Assembly: GCF_000332115.1 (NCBI RefSeq)
Contig: NC_020156.1
Span: 310,001-374,000 of the forward strand
Origin: Nonlabens dokdonensis DSW-6
Lineage (GTDB): Bacteria > Bacteroidota > Bacteroidia > Flavobacteriales > Flavobacteriaceae
Reading direction: 5' to 3'
Length of the DNA stretch: 64,000 nt
The position numbers and the translations under genes were made by a program. The notes under the pieces were generated by a model. It ran no database searches, had not been told where the DNA came from, and saw only the letters and a program-made list of their open reading frames with translations. Of this stretch, positions 53,963-63,503 are shown piece by piece (within the stretch, counting starts at the first letter, position 1; each line of letters starts with the position of its first letter).

Positions 53963-56900
53963 TTACCTTTTCAGTGCGAAATGTCCTTTAAAGCTTCTTC
54001 CATCAGTTAATTCAACGAGGTACCAGTAATCGCTAGATGGCATTGGGTTACCATTGTAAGTTCCATCCCATCCTGGTCCTGTGGCACTTATTTGTTTTAG
54101 TAATTTACCATAGCGGTCAAAGATGTAGATGCTCGCATCTGGGATCTCACTTACAGCGATTACTTGCCATGTGTCGTGGTAACCATCTTGATTAGGTGTA
54201 AAATATGGTGGTCCGCCTATAATTACTGCATCCATAGAAACTGTTCCACAACCGTTTTTATCTCTTACGTAGATCGTGTAGAATCCTGGATAAAGATTTG
54301 TAAATCTCTGGCTGTCTTGATACACAAAATTATCAAGTGAAAATTCATAATCACCGCTTCCTGTTACAATCGCAGTAAGAGTATTAGTATTTACTTCAAA
54401 CTGTCCTACGTCTATACGTTCTATTACCGCCACATCAGATTCTACTACTGTGATTGTTGCAGTACTATCACAACCATCGCTATTAGTAACGGTTACAGTA
54501 TAATCATCACCTGAAGAAACATCTATAGTTTGTGTCATCTCTCCAGTGGACCATAGGTAGCTAGAATATCCTGGTCCAGCATCAATTGTTTCTGGTACTC
54601 CAGCACAAATGGTGTAAGGTCCTTGATTTGCAATCGTAGGTCTTGCAAAGACTTCTATTCTAAAGGTAGAGACATCATAACAATCTTGATTTGAAGCGTT
54701 TTCAATTCTTGCATAAATAGTTTGTGCTCTACTCACATTTGTGTATGGAAAACTTAATGCTCCGGTATCATTATCCGCATCTGTCTGGCTGGTGTGATAA
54801 GTCACATTGAAATCTGCTGTACTTTGACCATTGTAAATGGAAGCATCTTGTGATGTAAAGTCAAATTCTTCAAAACCATCGTTGCTGATATCGTCACATC
54901 CTACTAAGTCTATCGCTGTACCAGCAGTAGGTTGCTCGCTTACTGTTAATGTAAAGCTGGTAGTATCTGCACAAACTGGATTTGCAACAGCTTCTATTCT
55001 TACAAAAATAGTTTCTGGAGTAGTTGTGCTACTTGCATAAGCAGTATCGTTAGCTATTTGATCTGTACCCATTCCTGTTTGAGCACCATTCAAGCTAGTA
55101 TGGTAAGTAATATTAAAGTCTGTAGGGTTTTGACTGTCTAACACTTCACTATTTGCCATAGTAAGATCAAATATTTCAGAACCGTCATTTCCAGGATCAT
55201 CACAAGTAATCATATCTTGAACAGCATTTGCTGTAGGCGTAGGACTGATCACAAATCGGAATGTCGTTGTAGTGTAACAAGTATCGTTATCTGCATTATC
55301 AATTCTAGCAAAAATATTAGGCGTTGCGCTGGTTACCGTATAAGGGCTAGCAAGTGGCGATGCGTTGTTATCAGCATCAGTTTGAGTAGCGTGATAAGTT
55401 ACATTAAAACTAGGATTAGTCTGCCCGTCTAGAATAGTCATGTCAAACTGAGATAAATCTACATTTTCTGTTCCATCATTAGAAGGATCATCACAAACGA
55501 TAATATCAGTAGGAGTTCCTGCTCTAGGTAATGGATCTACAAAAATGTCAAACATCTCTGTATCATAACAACTGCTGTTGGAATTGGTTTCTATTCTTAC
55601 AAAAAGAGTAGTGGAACCACTGTTGTAAATGGTAGGTAGTGGAGTTGCTCCTCCGGCACTTCCTAAGTCAGCATCTGCTTGTGAGGTGAAGTATTCAATG
55701 GTGAAGTTTGCAGGGTTTTGCCCAAATAAAACAGCTGCATTTCTCGTACTTAAGTCAAAATCTTCTAAACCATCATTAGTACTATCGTCACAAATTCTGT
55801 ATTCAGCAACAGAATTTGCAACCGCTTGCTCGTTAAGAACAATGTTTATAGGAGTAGTGCTGGCACAAGTTTCATTATCACTGTTGTCTATTCTTGCAAA
55901 AATGGTAGTTGTACCTGTTGTAATAGTAAAAGGACTGGTCAATTCTGGAGTACCATTATCAGCATCAGTTTGATTTGCATGGTAAGAAACTACAAAATTA
56001 GGAGACGTCTGGCCGTTAAGCACGTCAGCATCAAATTGCGATAAGGTTATATCTTCAGTTCCATCGTTAGACATATCATCACAAATAACAAGATCAGCTG
56101 GAGCTGTGGCTAGCGGTAGATCGTCTACAATAATGTCGAAAAAGGTGGTGTCAAAACAATCTGTGTTAGCAATATTTTCAATACGCACATACATGGTTTG
56201 TCCACCACTACTGTACATATTGCTTACAGGTGTTGCTCCGCCTACGCTTCCTTGATCAGCTTCTGCTTGAGTTGTGAAATATTCAATATTAAAGTCGGCT
56301 GGAACTTGACCTAGCAATACTTCTGGAATTCTAGAAACCAAATCAAATACCTCTGAATTGTTATTTGAAATATCATCACATAAGCGGTAAGTCGCTACTG
56401 GGTTTGCTACTGGCTGAGTAGAGACACATAACTCAAAATCTGTAGTATTGTAACAACTAGAACTGGTCACAGACTCTATTCTAGAATAGATACGTTCACA
56501 AATTGCAGTGTTAGAAAAGTTTTGAGGTAAAGGATTTGTCGCAGCATCGGCATCGATCTGAGAAGCATAATAAGATACAGTAAATAAAGTGGGATCTTGA
56601 GTTCCTATAACTGCAGCGTCCAATTGCAAAAGGTCATAAGTTATGATACCATCATTAGAAGCATCATCACAAACATTAAAATCTGCAACAGTATTTGCCG
56701 TAGGCTGTGATCCTACGGAGATCGTAAAATCTTCTTGTATGACATCACCACAACTGTTAGTAATATCTATATTGTAAGTTGTTGTAGTCGATGGACTAAA
56801 GGTGGGATTAGGGATATTAGGATTGCTAACTCCTGTAGCTGGCGTCCATAAATAACTGGAGGCACCATTTATCGTGGCATCTACATTTGATACCGTGTCA

Positions 56901-57655
56901 CCTATACAAATTGCTGTATCATCTATAACTCCCAAATCATTTGCAAACGATATATAATCAAAACAAACACGCTGAAGATTTGCAGCGCCACCAGTAGAAC
57001 CGGTGAACCCAAAATAGGAAAAAGTACTTCCTCCAAAAACTTGATTGATTAAATCTCCCGTGTAAGTTAATCTTAAGTCGCAATCAAAATAGATACTCAT
57101 AGTTTGTGCTGTACCATCCCATTCAATACGAACGGCATGCTCCACGCCATCTTCTACATTATTTGAAGTAGGAGATGCTACAATAGGGCCTGCAAGATTT
57201 TGACTCATACTATGATCATTTATACCTGCAGATACCATTGCGATATGATCAAAAAATGGATCTGAAAGATCAGTATTTTGCCATGTATCAAATTCAATAG
57301 CAAAAGAATTAGTAATACCTTCATAACCCATTCCACCACCTAAATTACCAATTACAGGATTGGGAGAATTTTTCATTACAAAGGTGAGTCCATCAGCACC
57401 GTTAGCATCATTTGTCCCTAGAAATATTCTAAATTCTATTATAAAATTAAGACGCATATTGATGCGATCGGGAGACCAAATCGCACCAGATTGTCCATTC
57501 AAATTTGGAGTAATTTGATAACAATCATTACCTACAGAAGATGCGTTTCCTATTAAACTAGGATTGAACTGCGCTTGTAAAAAAAAGCTACATAACATTA
57601 TAAAGCTTAGGATGCTATAAAATCTAATACTGTTACAAAGTTGTGTAGTCATCAT
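53963..57655 (-). CDS. Giant T9SS-secreted lectin-repeat protein (type B sorting domain)
   Basis: A 1230-residue secreted protein. It has a signal peptide (ending FFLQAQ) and an L-type lectin-like domain (about 30-235, with IEFDTW and DHIAMVSAG) that likely binds glycans. About seven tandem repeats of roughly 95 residues (about 315-1005) follow, each starting with CDD-SNDG and containing YHxxQTDAD and IFARI-N-x-x-N-x-x-C. An Ig-like domain and a C-terminal type B T9SS sorting domain (TPNQDGYHDTWQV, IYIFDRYGKLLK, ending in FALKR) complete it. It is probably a surface adhesin. The cysteines suggest one disulfide per repeat. Confidence 0.92.
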   Translation of the reverse strand: MMTTQLCNSIRFYSILSFIMLCSFFLQAQFNPSLIGNASSVGNDCYQITPNLNGQSGAIWSPDRINMRLNFIIEFRIFLGTNDANGADGLTFVMKNSPNPVIGNLGGGMGYEGITNSFAIEFDTWQNTDLSDPFFDHIAMVSAGINDHSMSQNLAGPIVASPTSNNVEDGVEHAVRIEWDGTAQTMSIYFDCDLRLTYTGDLINQVFGGSTFSYFGFTGSTGGAANLQRVCFDYISFANDLGVIDDTAICIGDTVSNVDATINGASSYLWTPATGVSNPNIPNPTFSPSTTTTYNIDITNSCGDVIQEDFTISVGSQPTANTVADFNVCDDASNDGIITYDLLQLDAAVIGTQDPTLFTVSYYASQIDADAATNPLPQNFSNTAICERIYSRIESVTSSSCYNTTDFELCVSTQPVANPVATYRLCDDISNNNSEVFDLVSRIPEVLLGQVPADFNIEYFTTQAEADQGSVGGATPVSNMYSSGGQTMYVRIENIANTDCFDTTFFDIIVDDLPLATAPADLVICDDMSNDGTEDITLSQFDADVLNGQTSPNFVVSYHANQTDADNGTPELTSPFTITTGTTTIFARIDNSDNETCASTTPINIVLNEQAVANSVAEYRICDDSTNDGLEDFDLSTRNAAVLFGQNPANFTIEYFTSQADADLGSAGGATPLPTIYNSGSTTLFVRIETNSNSSCYDTEMFDIFVDPLPRAGTPTDIIVCDDPSNDGTENVDLSQFDMTILDGQTNPSFNVTYHATQTDADNNASPLASPYTVTSATPNIFARIDNADNDTCYTTTTFRFVISPTPTANAVQDMITCDDPGNDGSEIFDLTMANSEVLDSQNPTDFNITYHTSLNGAQTGMGTDQIANDTAYASSTTTPETIFVRIEAVANPVCADTTSFTLTVSEQPTAGTAIDLVGCDDISNDGFEEFDFTSQDASIYNGQSTADFNVTYHTSQTDADNDTGALSFPYTNVSRAQTIYARIENASNQDCYDVSTFRIEVFARPTIANQGPYTICAGVPETIDAGPGYSSYLWSTGEMTQTIDVSSGDDYTVTVTNSDGCDSTATITVVESDVAVIERIDVGQFEVNTNTLTAIVTGSGDYEFSLDNFVYQDSQRFTNLYPGFYTIYVRDKNGCGTVSMDAVIIGGPPYFTPNQDGYHDTWQVIAVSEIPDASIYIFDRYGKLLKQISATGPGWDGTYNGNPMPSSDYWYLVELTDGRSFKGHFALKR

Positions 57656-57663
57656 TTACTTAT

Positions 57664-58899
57664 CTAGTTTTCTGACGATTCTTCTGAATAGACAAAGTCA
57701 TTCAAGTAAGCAAATCTTTCAGTTAGCTTGCCTTCGCTTGTGGTCATTTTTGCTCTTTCTAATACTCCGTTTCTATCACCATTAAAAAAAGCAGGAATCA
57801 CATGTTTTTCAAACATTTCTCCAAAACCTTCACTAGCATCTTTGGGTAATTCACAAGGCAAATTATCTACTGCCATAACCGTAATGGAGCCTGGAGTCTT
57901 GAAAGGGACCTCGTTTTCGCCTTGAGCGTCATAACCATATAAAGGATCTTTAATTGTACTAGGTCTCAAAGTAGATGCTATAGGTCCATCGATATCACAG
58001 CTTACATCTGCAACAAGGTCAATCTTAAAATCAGATTGTTTTGCATCTTCTCTGGTAAAAAGATAGGGTGCGCCATTCCCGTAAAAGTGACCTGTAATAA
58101 GCATGTCAGTAACCTGAGCATATTTCATAAAGTCACTAACTAGTAATTCTGGATTATTATAGCATTCGGTTTTTGTAGGTCGGTAACCGTCTTTACGTGT
58201 GTAATAATGTTGCACATCAAGAATCGTAAAGGTGGTTTGTTTATTTTGAAAGTGGCCTAGTTGCAAGTATTCTTTAGGCTTTAATTGTTTGATTTCTAGA
58301 GTATCAAGTATTTCTTTAATTCCACCAGCGACTTTGCCATTCCCTGTCATTACTATATGAATAGGTGGCAATTTATCTTTGATTTGCTTTAATTCCTGCT
58401 GTAATGCTTCATAATCTGGAAGACGCTCCACTTTAGGTAAATTAAAAATATCGTCCCTCAAACCTAGCGCTCTAAATCCATTGTAAGCACCTACAATACC
58501 AGCATACCTACCAAAACCTATTAATCGCGCACCATTTTTTCTAACTATGGTTTCATGATCATACAATTCAATTTTCTTGTCTAGAATCGCTCTAAGCAGT
58601 TCTTTATTATAAGGTTGTTTTTTTATAGTATGAGAAAAGAAAAAGTATTTCTTTTTTGGAATCAAAGCGTCTATAGGAACTTCTTTCACGCCTATCATCA
58701 CGTCAGCACTTGAAACGTCATCTGTAACCGTTATCCCATGAGAAGTATATTGCTCGTCTGAAAAAATTCTGATAGGTGAAGATTCTGCTATGAATTCCGC
58801 TTTCGCGAAAGCGAGATTCAAACGGTTCAATTGCTCTGGAGTAAAAACCACTCTCCTATCTGGCGGATTCTTTCTCTCTCTAATAATGGCAAACTTCAT
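57664..58899 (-). CDS. Saccharopine/alanine dehydrogenase-like NAD(P)-binding enzyme
   Basis: A 411-residue protein with the N-terminal AlaDh/PNT-type fold (FAIIRERKNPPDRRVVFTPEQ) and a central nucleotide-binding segment (IHIVMTGNGKVAGGIKEIL). The closest recognised description is lysine-forming saccharopine dehydrogenase (LYS1-like), which uses NAD+. Flavobacteria carry such genes although they make lysine by the diaminopimelate route, so the substrate is unproven. A palindrome copy encodes LAFAKAEF at about residues 29-36. The gene is adjacent to the lectin-repeat gene but probably unrelated. Confidence 0.82.
   Translation of the reverse strand: MKFAIIRERKNPPDRRVVFTPEQLNRLNLAFAKAEFIAESSPIRIFSDEQYTSHGITVTDDVSSADVMIGVKEVPIDALIPKKKYFFFSHTIKKQPYNKELLRAILDKKIELYDHETIVRKNGARLIGFGRYAGIVGAYNGFRALGLRDDIFNLPKVERLPDYEALQQELKQIKDKLPPIHIVMTGNGKVAGGIKEILDTLEIKQLKPKEYLQLGHFQNKQTTFTILDVQHYYTRKDGYRPTKTECYNNPELLVSDFMKYAQVTDMLITGHFYGNGAPYLFTREDAKQSDFKIDLVADVSCDIDGPIASTLRPSTIKDPLYGYDAQGENEVPFKTPGSITVMAVDNLPCELPKDASEGFGEMFEKHVIPAFFNGDRNGVLERAKMTTSEGKLTERFAYLNDFVYSEESSEN
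58798..58813. repeat. Dispersed palindrome copy 15 (in saccharopine-dehydrogenase-like gene)
   Basis: Perfect CGCTTTCGCGAAAGCG flanked by ATTC and AGA, read as AFAKA in the N-terminal domain. Confidence 0.95.
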
Positions 58900-59022
58900 A
58901 GTCGTATTTTAATCTAGCAATATAATAAAAATGAGGTGTTCTTAGAATATCAATACCTGCCGAATTATTATAAGTTGTCTTATATTTCATTTTGCTAGCA
59001 ATAATTAAAAATTATTAAAACC

Positions 59023-59931
59023 ATGATAAGATATTTAAGAGAATACAGTCAGATCGCAATTGGGATCTTTCTTGCGAGTATAGGCCTTAAAGCTTTTTTA
59101 TTACCAAACAACTTTCTGGACGGTGGCGTCACTGGAATAGCCATATTATTAAGTTTAAAAACAGGATGGGATATTTCTATACTGTTAGTATTATTAAGTA
59201 TTCCGTTTATTATCGTGGGAATATTTACGGTATCTAAGAGAATTGTAATCAAATCTATTGTGGCGATTGCATTACTCGCACTTTCTATAAGTATAGAAAC
59301 CTTTCCTATTATTACTGAAGATAAATTACTGATTTCGATTTTTGGCGGTATGTTTCTGGGTGCAGGAATAGGCGTAACTATACGCAACGGAGCAGTACTA
59401 GATGGATCTGAGCTTTTAGGGCTTTTTGTTTTCAACAAATATGGAATAAGTATAGGGAAAACCATTATTGCCTTTAATGTGGTGCTATTTTGCATTACTG
59501 CCTACGTCGTTTCGGTAGAAATAGCCATGTACTCTATTCTTGCTTATCTAGTTACCGCAAAAGTGATTGATTTATTTATTCAAGGTCTAGAAAATTTTAT
59601 AGGACTTACCATTGTTTCTCAAAAGTCTAAAGAAATTACAGACGCTATTGCATTTGAATTAGGTGTCGGGATGACGATTTACAAAGGCGCCAGCGGTTAT
59701 GGAAGTAGTGGTGTAAATAAAGAAATCAATATTATACAAACTATTGTAAACCGTATAGACATTAATAAAACGCTAAATCTTGTTGAAGAGATAGATCCTA
59801 AAGCTTTTGTGATTGAATTTGATGTGAACAAAGTACGTGGTGGCGTTTTGAAAAGATATTTAACTAAAGGATCCAGTGCCTCTTTGCCTAAAGATTTAAT
59901 AAAAAACAAGCTTTCCACAGAAGACAATTAA
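59023..59931 (+). CDS. YitT-family membrane protein (DUF2179)
   Basis: A 302-residue protein with five to six N-terminal helices (about 10-185; LPNNFLDGGVTGIAILL is the family hallmark) and a C-terminal soluble DUF2179 domain (about 200-300; TIYKGASGYGSSGVNKEI). The family is membrane-bound and of unknown function, though often called a transporter-like protein. It is monocistronic, 264 bp before the tmRNA gene. Confidence 0.93.
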   Translation: MIRYLREYSQIAIGIFLASIGLKAFLLPNNFLDGGVTGIAILLSLKTGWDISILLVLLSIPFIIVGIFTVSKRIVIKSIVAIALLALSISIETFPIITEDKLLISIFGGMFLGAGIGVTIRNGAVLDGSELLGLFVFNKYGISIGKTIIAFNVVLFCITAYVVSVEIAMYSILAYLVTAKVIDLFIQGLENFIGLTIVSQKSKEITDAIAFELGVGMTIYKGASGYGSSGVNKEINIIQTIVNRIDINKTLNLVEEIDPKAFVIEFDVNKVRGGVLKRYLTKGSSASLPKDLIKNKLSTEDN

Positions 59932-60195
59932 TTTATGGGAATAATCGTAAATGAGTAGGGAATTGACATCATTTAAAAAGCTAGAAATATGCTATTGCTT
60001 TCTCTATAGTTAGAACTAGAATCTTTATTTATTTGAAATGTTTAGACTACTGTTTCCAGTTTAAAGAACTGGAAAATTTACTTTTAGAATTGGCATAGTT
60101 TTTACACTACCATCCTAGATAGATGATTATATTTGCTGTCCTTATTTAGATAGATAATCTGATATAAGCAATTTTCAGTTTACTGAAGAAAAAAT

Positions 60196-60594
60196 GGGGT
60201 CGACTGGTTTTGACAGCGAGACCGACTTGATTGTAAGCATGTAGAGCGCTGGGACATAGCTCTTAAATATCATGATTCACACTTTTTTAAACGGCGAGAA
60301 TAACTACGCCCTAGCAGCATAATCTGAATTATAGTAAGATGTGCCTCGGCTCGTAAGACGAGCATGCAGGAAGTTCCTCAAAGGCCTTGGTTTACGGCAC
60401 TTGATTTAGGGACTTCGTAAAAGTAAACCTATCCTCAATAGGGCTTTGATGTTGAGGAGAAACTTAATTGAAGACAAGCGTTGCTTTGGTAGTTTCTAAC
60501 CGGTGTAACGACTGAAACTAAATGGAAACTAAACATGTAGAAAGCGATGAATTCGCTCGTTTGGACGAGAGTTCGATTCTCTCCGACTCCACCA
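60196..60594 (+). ncRNA. ssrA: tmRNA (ssrA)
   Basis: A 399-nt gene. The 5' end GGGGTCG (60196-60202) pairs with CGACTCC (60584-60590) to form the tRNA-like acceptor stem, followed by the encoded ACCA (60591-60594). The T-arm is GAGAGTTCGATTCTCTC. The tag reading frame GGC GAG AAT AAC TAC GCC CTA GCA GCA TAA (60293-60322) encodes GENNYALAA, the characteristic Bacteroidota degradation tag. It rescues stalled ribosomes with SmpB and marks proteins for proteolysis. It is a complete, normal-looking gene. Confidence 0.98.
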
Positions 60595-60602
60595 CTTAAT
60601 TC

Positions 60603-60637
60603 AAACCTCTTTAGATCAATGATTTAAAGAGGTTTTT
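60603..60637 (+). terminator. Terminator of tmRNA
   Basis: AAACCTCTTTA (60603-60613) and TAAAGAGGTTT (60625-60635) form an 11-bp perfect stem, with TTTT following. Confidence 0.9.
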
Positions 60638-60790
60638 ACTTTTCTTCAAAATTCATCAAAGAGTTATTATTCATTGAGTTATAGGTTCGAACTCTTATGG
60701 TTACGAAATTAAACACTTAAAGCTCAAATTCTTTGACCATAATGAAGCTTATTAAATAAAATTAAATGCTTTTAATATTGGAGTTACCTT

Positions 60791-60804
60791 GCTTTCGCGA
60801 AAGC
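60791..60804. repeat. Dispersed palindrome copy 16 (14-bp core, intergenic)
   Basis: Core GCTTTCGCGAAAGC in the 331-bp gap between the tmRNA terminator and the PL6 gene. Nothing else was recognised in that gap. Confidence 0.92.
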
Positions 60805-60968
60805 GAAACTAAAAAGATATAACTTCTCACTAACAGTATTAAATGAAAAAAATAGAGTTTTTATTAGTACTTTGAGGCGTGTCTAGTACAATTTTCTACT
60901 TGATTAAGTACTCAAATGCACCTAACTAAAGTGTTTTACTTTATATCTTCATGACCTTAAACTCACCC

Positions 60969-63260
60969 ATGAAAAAAACATTCTTAATCATTTTTACTTT
61001 AGCGATATTTGGTTGTAATAACCAAAATGAAACAGATTCGTTATTGGTCTCAAACATAAATGAATTGCAAGAGGCTATTACTAACTCAGAACCTGGAGAC
61101 GTAATCACAATGAAGAATGGTGTATGGAATAATTCTCAAATAAAATTCCATGCTACAGGTACTCAAAATCGACCTATAACTTTAAGAGCAGAAACGCCAG
61201 GCGAGGTAACCATCGAAGGTGAGTCGGTTTTAAAAATAAGTGGAGAACACTTAATTGTTAAAGATCTTTATTTCAAAAACGGTTATACTCCAGATGAAGC
61301 TGTAATTATTTTTAGAAACAGTCCTGATTCTATTGCCTACAATTGCCGTGTTACAAGAACAGTAATAGAAGAATTCACGCAACTCGATAGACATAGAAAG
61401 GATCATTGGGTAGAATTTTATGGACGTAATAATGAGATGGATCATTGTTATATCGCTGGAAAATCCAACGAAGGCCCTACAATAAAGGTGTATTTAAATG
61501 ACAACCGTCATATTAATAATTATCATAAGATTCATGATAATCACTTCGGTCCTCGACCTAGAAAAGGTGGCCCAAAAGCCGAAACGATGCAGCTAGGCGC
61601 CAGTACCACTTCCATGACTCCATCATATACGCAAGTAACCAATAACTTATTTGAAAAATGTAATGGTGAGGTGGAAGTTATTTCTAGTAAGTCAAATTTT
61701 AACAACTTTAGCAACAATGTGTTTCTAGAAAGTGAAGGATCTGTAGTGACACGACATGGAAATTATGCTAACATCAGCGGGAATATGTTTCTTGCAAATG
61801 ATAATCCGTACGTAGGTGGAATACGTGTCATAAATACTGGTCATTGGGTTACCAACAATTATTTCTTTGGATTAAAAGGTCAAGAATTCCGTGCGGCACT
61901 TGCTGTGATGAATGGTATTCCTAAATCTCCCTTAAATAGATATAATCAAGTGACAGATGCAGTAATTGCGCACAATAGTTGGATCAATTGCGAGCAACCT
62001 ATTCATTTCTCAGTAGGTGTCAACTTAGATCAAGCTGAAGTGTTGCCTCCGTCAGAAATAAGGTCTGCTCGTCCTAAAAGAGTGATTTTTGCTAACAACT
62101 TTGTGTATAATGACAAGTTCATGTCCTACCCTATAAAAGCCTATGATAAAATAGATGGAATCAAATTCAAGAGTAACTTGATGGTTAGTAATCAAACCAT
62201 GGACTCTGATCGTAATGATTTTAAATTACAATCTGTTTCTGAATTCATAGGCGATGAAATGTTTTTTGCTCCAGAATATGACGGTGAACTTTACAAAGGC
62301 TTTGATTTTGAAACCATTGATCAAGACATATTTGGCCATGCTAGAAATGAAGATCAAAATCATGTAGGTGCTATTATTCCGCCGATAGACCCTACTGTGG
62401 CAAAAGTAGATTTTGCTAAATACGGCGCATCATGGTTTACTCCTTATCAAGGGAATCAAGATATTAAAACGCACAACGTTTCTAATTCTGGTGAGTTAAT
62501 CGCTGCTATTGAAAAAGCAAACTCTGAGGATGTCATTACGCTTAATCCTGGTAATTACCTTATCGACAAAACTATAAATCTATCTAAAGAATTAACTGTA
62601 AATAGTGCAAGTGAGAAGGCTACTATTCAGTTTAATGCTTTAAAGTTAGGGTTTTTAATACACCCTAAAGGAATTCTACATTTAGAAAATTTGAATATAG
62701 TAGGAACACCAGAACAAGATTTATTCAATACTCTAGACGAGAACATGTCTATGGCTTATGGAATTCATATGAATGATGTGAGTGTTTCTAATTTTAAATC
62801 GGTTATCGATGCTTCAAAAAGCTCTTTTGCAGATGAAATTATAATCAGTAATTCTCAATTTGATAATTGTAAGAATGGTTTTTTACTAGATAAAGAAACA
62901 GACGATAAAGGAGATTATAATGTAGAATTCTTAACGATTACAAATTCAACTTTTGATAATATATCCAATGAAGTAATAGACTTTTACCGCGGTGGTTATG
63001 ACGAATCTACCATAGGTGGAGTGCTTCATTTTGAAGAAAATATTGTTACAAATTGTGGCGCATTAGATACTGACGAAATCCTTATCAACACTCGTGGTAT
63101 TATCAATGTCACCATGAAAGGCAATCAATTCAAGAACAACAAAACTAAACTCACAGCAGTACTTTGGGGTGCAAAAGGACAAGAACCTGTAAATAATACC
63201 ATCGTGAATTCTGGAAAGATTAAAGTGGTAGAGAATCTGGAGTTGAAGTTGGTTTACTAA
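60969..63260 (+). CDS. PL6-family polysaccharide lyase lipoprotein (alginate lyase-like)
   Basis: A 763-residue protein started at ATG 60969, because this opens a lipoprotein signal ending IFGC (Cys16). An upstream in-frame start at 60951 adds only six residues ahead of it. The N-terminal half is a right-handed parallel beta-helix with the PL6/chondroitinase-B catalytic pair Lys241 (VISSKSN) and Arg262 (VTRHGNY), spaced 21 residues as in alginate lyase AlyGC. The C-terminal half (about 490-763) is a second beta-helix-like domain, as in two-domain PL6 enzymes. It would cleave alginate at the cell surface. No other alginate genes are visible here. Confidence 0.93.
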   Translation: MKKTFLIIFTLAIFGCNNQNETDSLLVSNINELQEAITNSEPGDVITMKNGVWNNSQIKFHATGTQNRPITLRAETPGEVTIEGESVLKISGEHLIVKDLYFKNGYTPDEAVIIFRNSPDSIAYNCRVTRTVIEEFTQLDRHRKDHWVEFYGRNNEMDHCYIAGKSNEGPTIKVYLNDNRHINNYHKIHDNHFGPRPRKGGPKAETMQLGASTTSMTPSYTQVTNNLFEKCNGEVEVISSKSNFNNFSNNVFLESEGSVVTRHGNYANISGNMFLANDNPYVGGIRVINTGHWVTNNYFFGLKGQEFRAALAVMNGIPKSPLNRYNQVTDAVIAHNSWINCEQPIHFSVGVNLDQAEVLPPSEIRSARPKRVIFANNFVYNDKFMSYPIKAYDKIDGIKFKSNLMVSNQTMDSDRNDFKLQSVSEFIGDEMFFAPEYDGELYKGFDFETIDQDIFGHARNEDQNHVGAIIPPIDPTVAKVDFAKYGASWFTPYQGNQDIKTHNVSNSGELIAAIEKANSEDVITLNPGNYLIDKTINLSKELTVNSASEKATIQFNALKLGFLIHPKGILHLENLNIVGTPEQDLFNTLDENMSMAYGIHMNDVSVSNFKSVIDASKSSFADEIIISNSQFDNCKNGFLLDKETDDKGDYNVEFLTITNSTFDNISNEVIDFYRGGYDESTIGGVLHFEENIVTNCGALDTDEILINTRGIINVTMKGNQFKNNKTKLTAVLWGAKGQEPVNNTIVNSGKIKVVENLELKLVY

Positions 63261-63286
63261 CGAACAGGTTCAAGATCGTTTCACTG

Positions 63287-63337
63287 CAAGATTCAAGAGA
63301 CAAGGGAGACAAGGGACAAGAGTCAAGAGACAAGAAA
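63287..63337. repeat. Heptamer-like purine array
   Basis: Seven CAAGNNN units (CAAGATT, CAAGAGA, CAAGGGA, then a 2-bp GA, CAAGGGA, CAAGAGT, CAAGAGA, CAAGAAA), in the intergenic region after the PL6 gene. Confidence 0.85.
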
Positions 63338-63423
63338 TCTCACAGCACGCATTCCGACTTTAGTTATAGATTCCGCATCAAGTGTGGAAATTCATGCTAC
63401 AAAACACCCTTTGCCTATCGGTG

Positions 63424-63503
63424 TTTCCCTCAAGGGAAAGCCAAAATAACAAGCTAGGGCAATAAAATAAAATTAGAGAGAAAAATATCATCTTCCCTTG
63501 AGG
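63424..63503. repeat. Complex of inverted repeats between PL6 and SDR genes
   Basis: TTTCCCT (63424-63430) and AGGGAAA (63433-63439) form a near-perfect palindrome, and TTCCCTTGAGG (63493-63503) is an inverted partial copy of the same text. An outer ACACC...GGTGT stem precedes it (about 63404-63424). The 360-bp gap 63261-63620 has no gene. Confidence 0.6.

Noticed and set aside
54837..56044. Plus-strand open frames inside the lectin-repeat gene
   Set aside because: They are shadows of the repeat-rich minus-strand gene, have repeated antisense text and no start context or domain.
60660..60710. tRNA-like T-arm text (AGGTTCGAACTC) after the tmRNA
   Set aside because: Only a 5-bp hairpin can be formed. 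No acceptor, D or anticodon arm is present around it.
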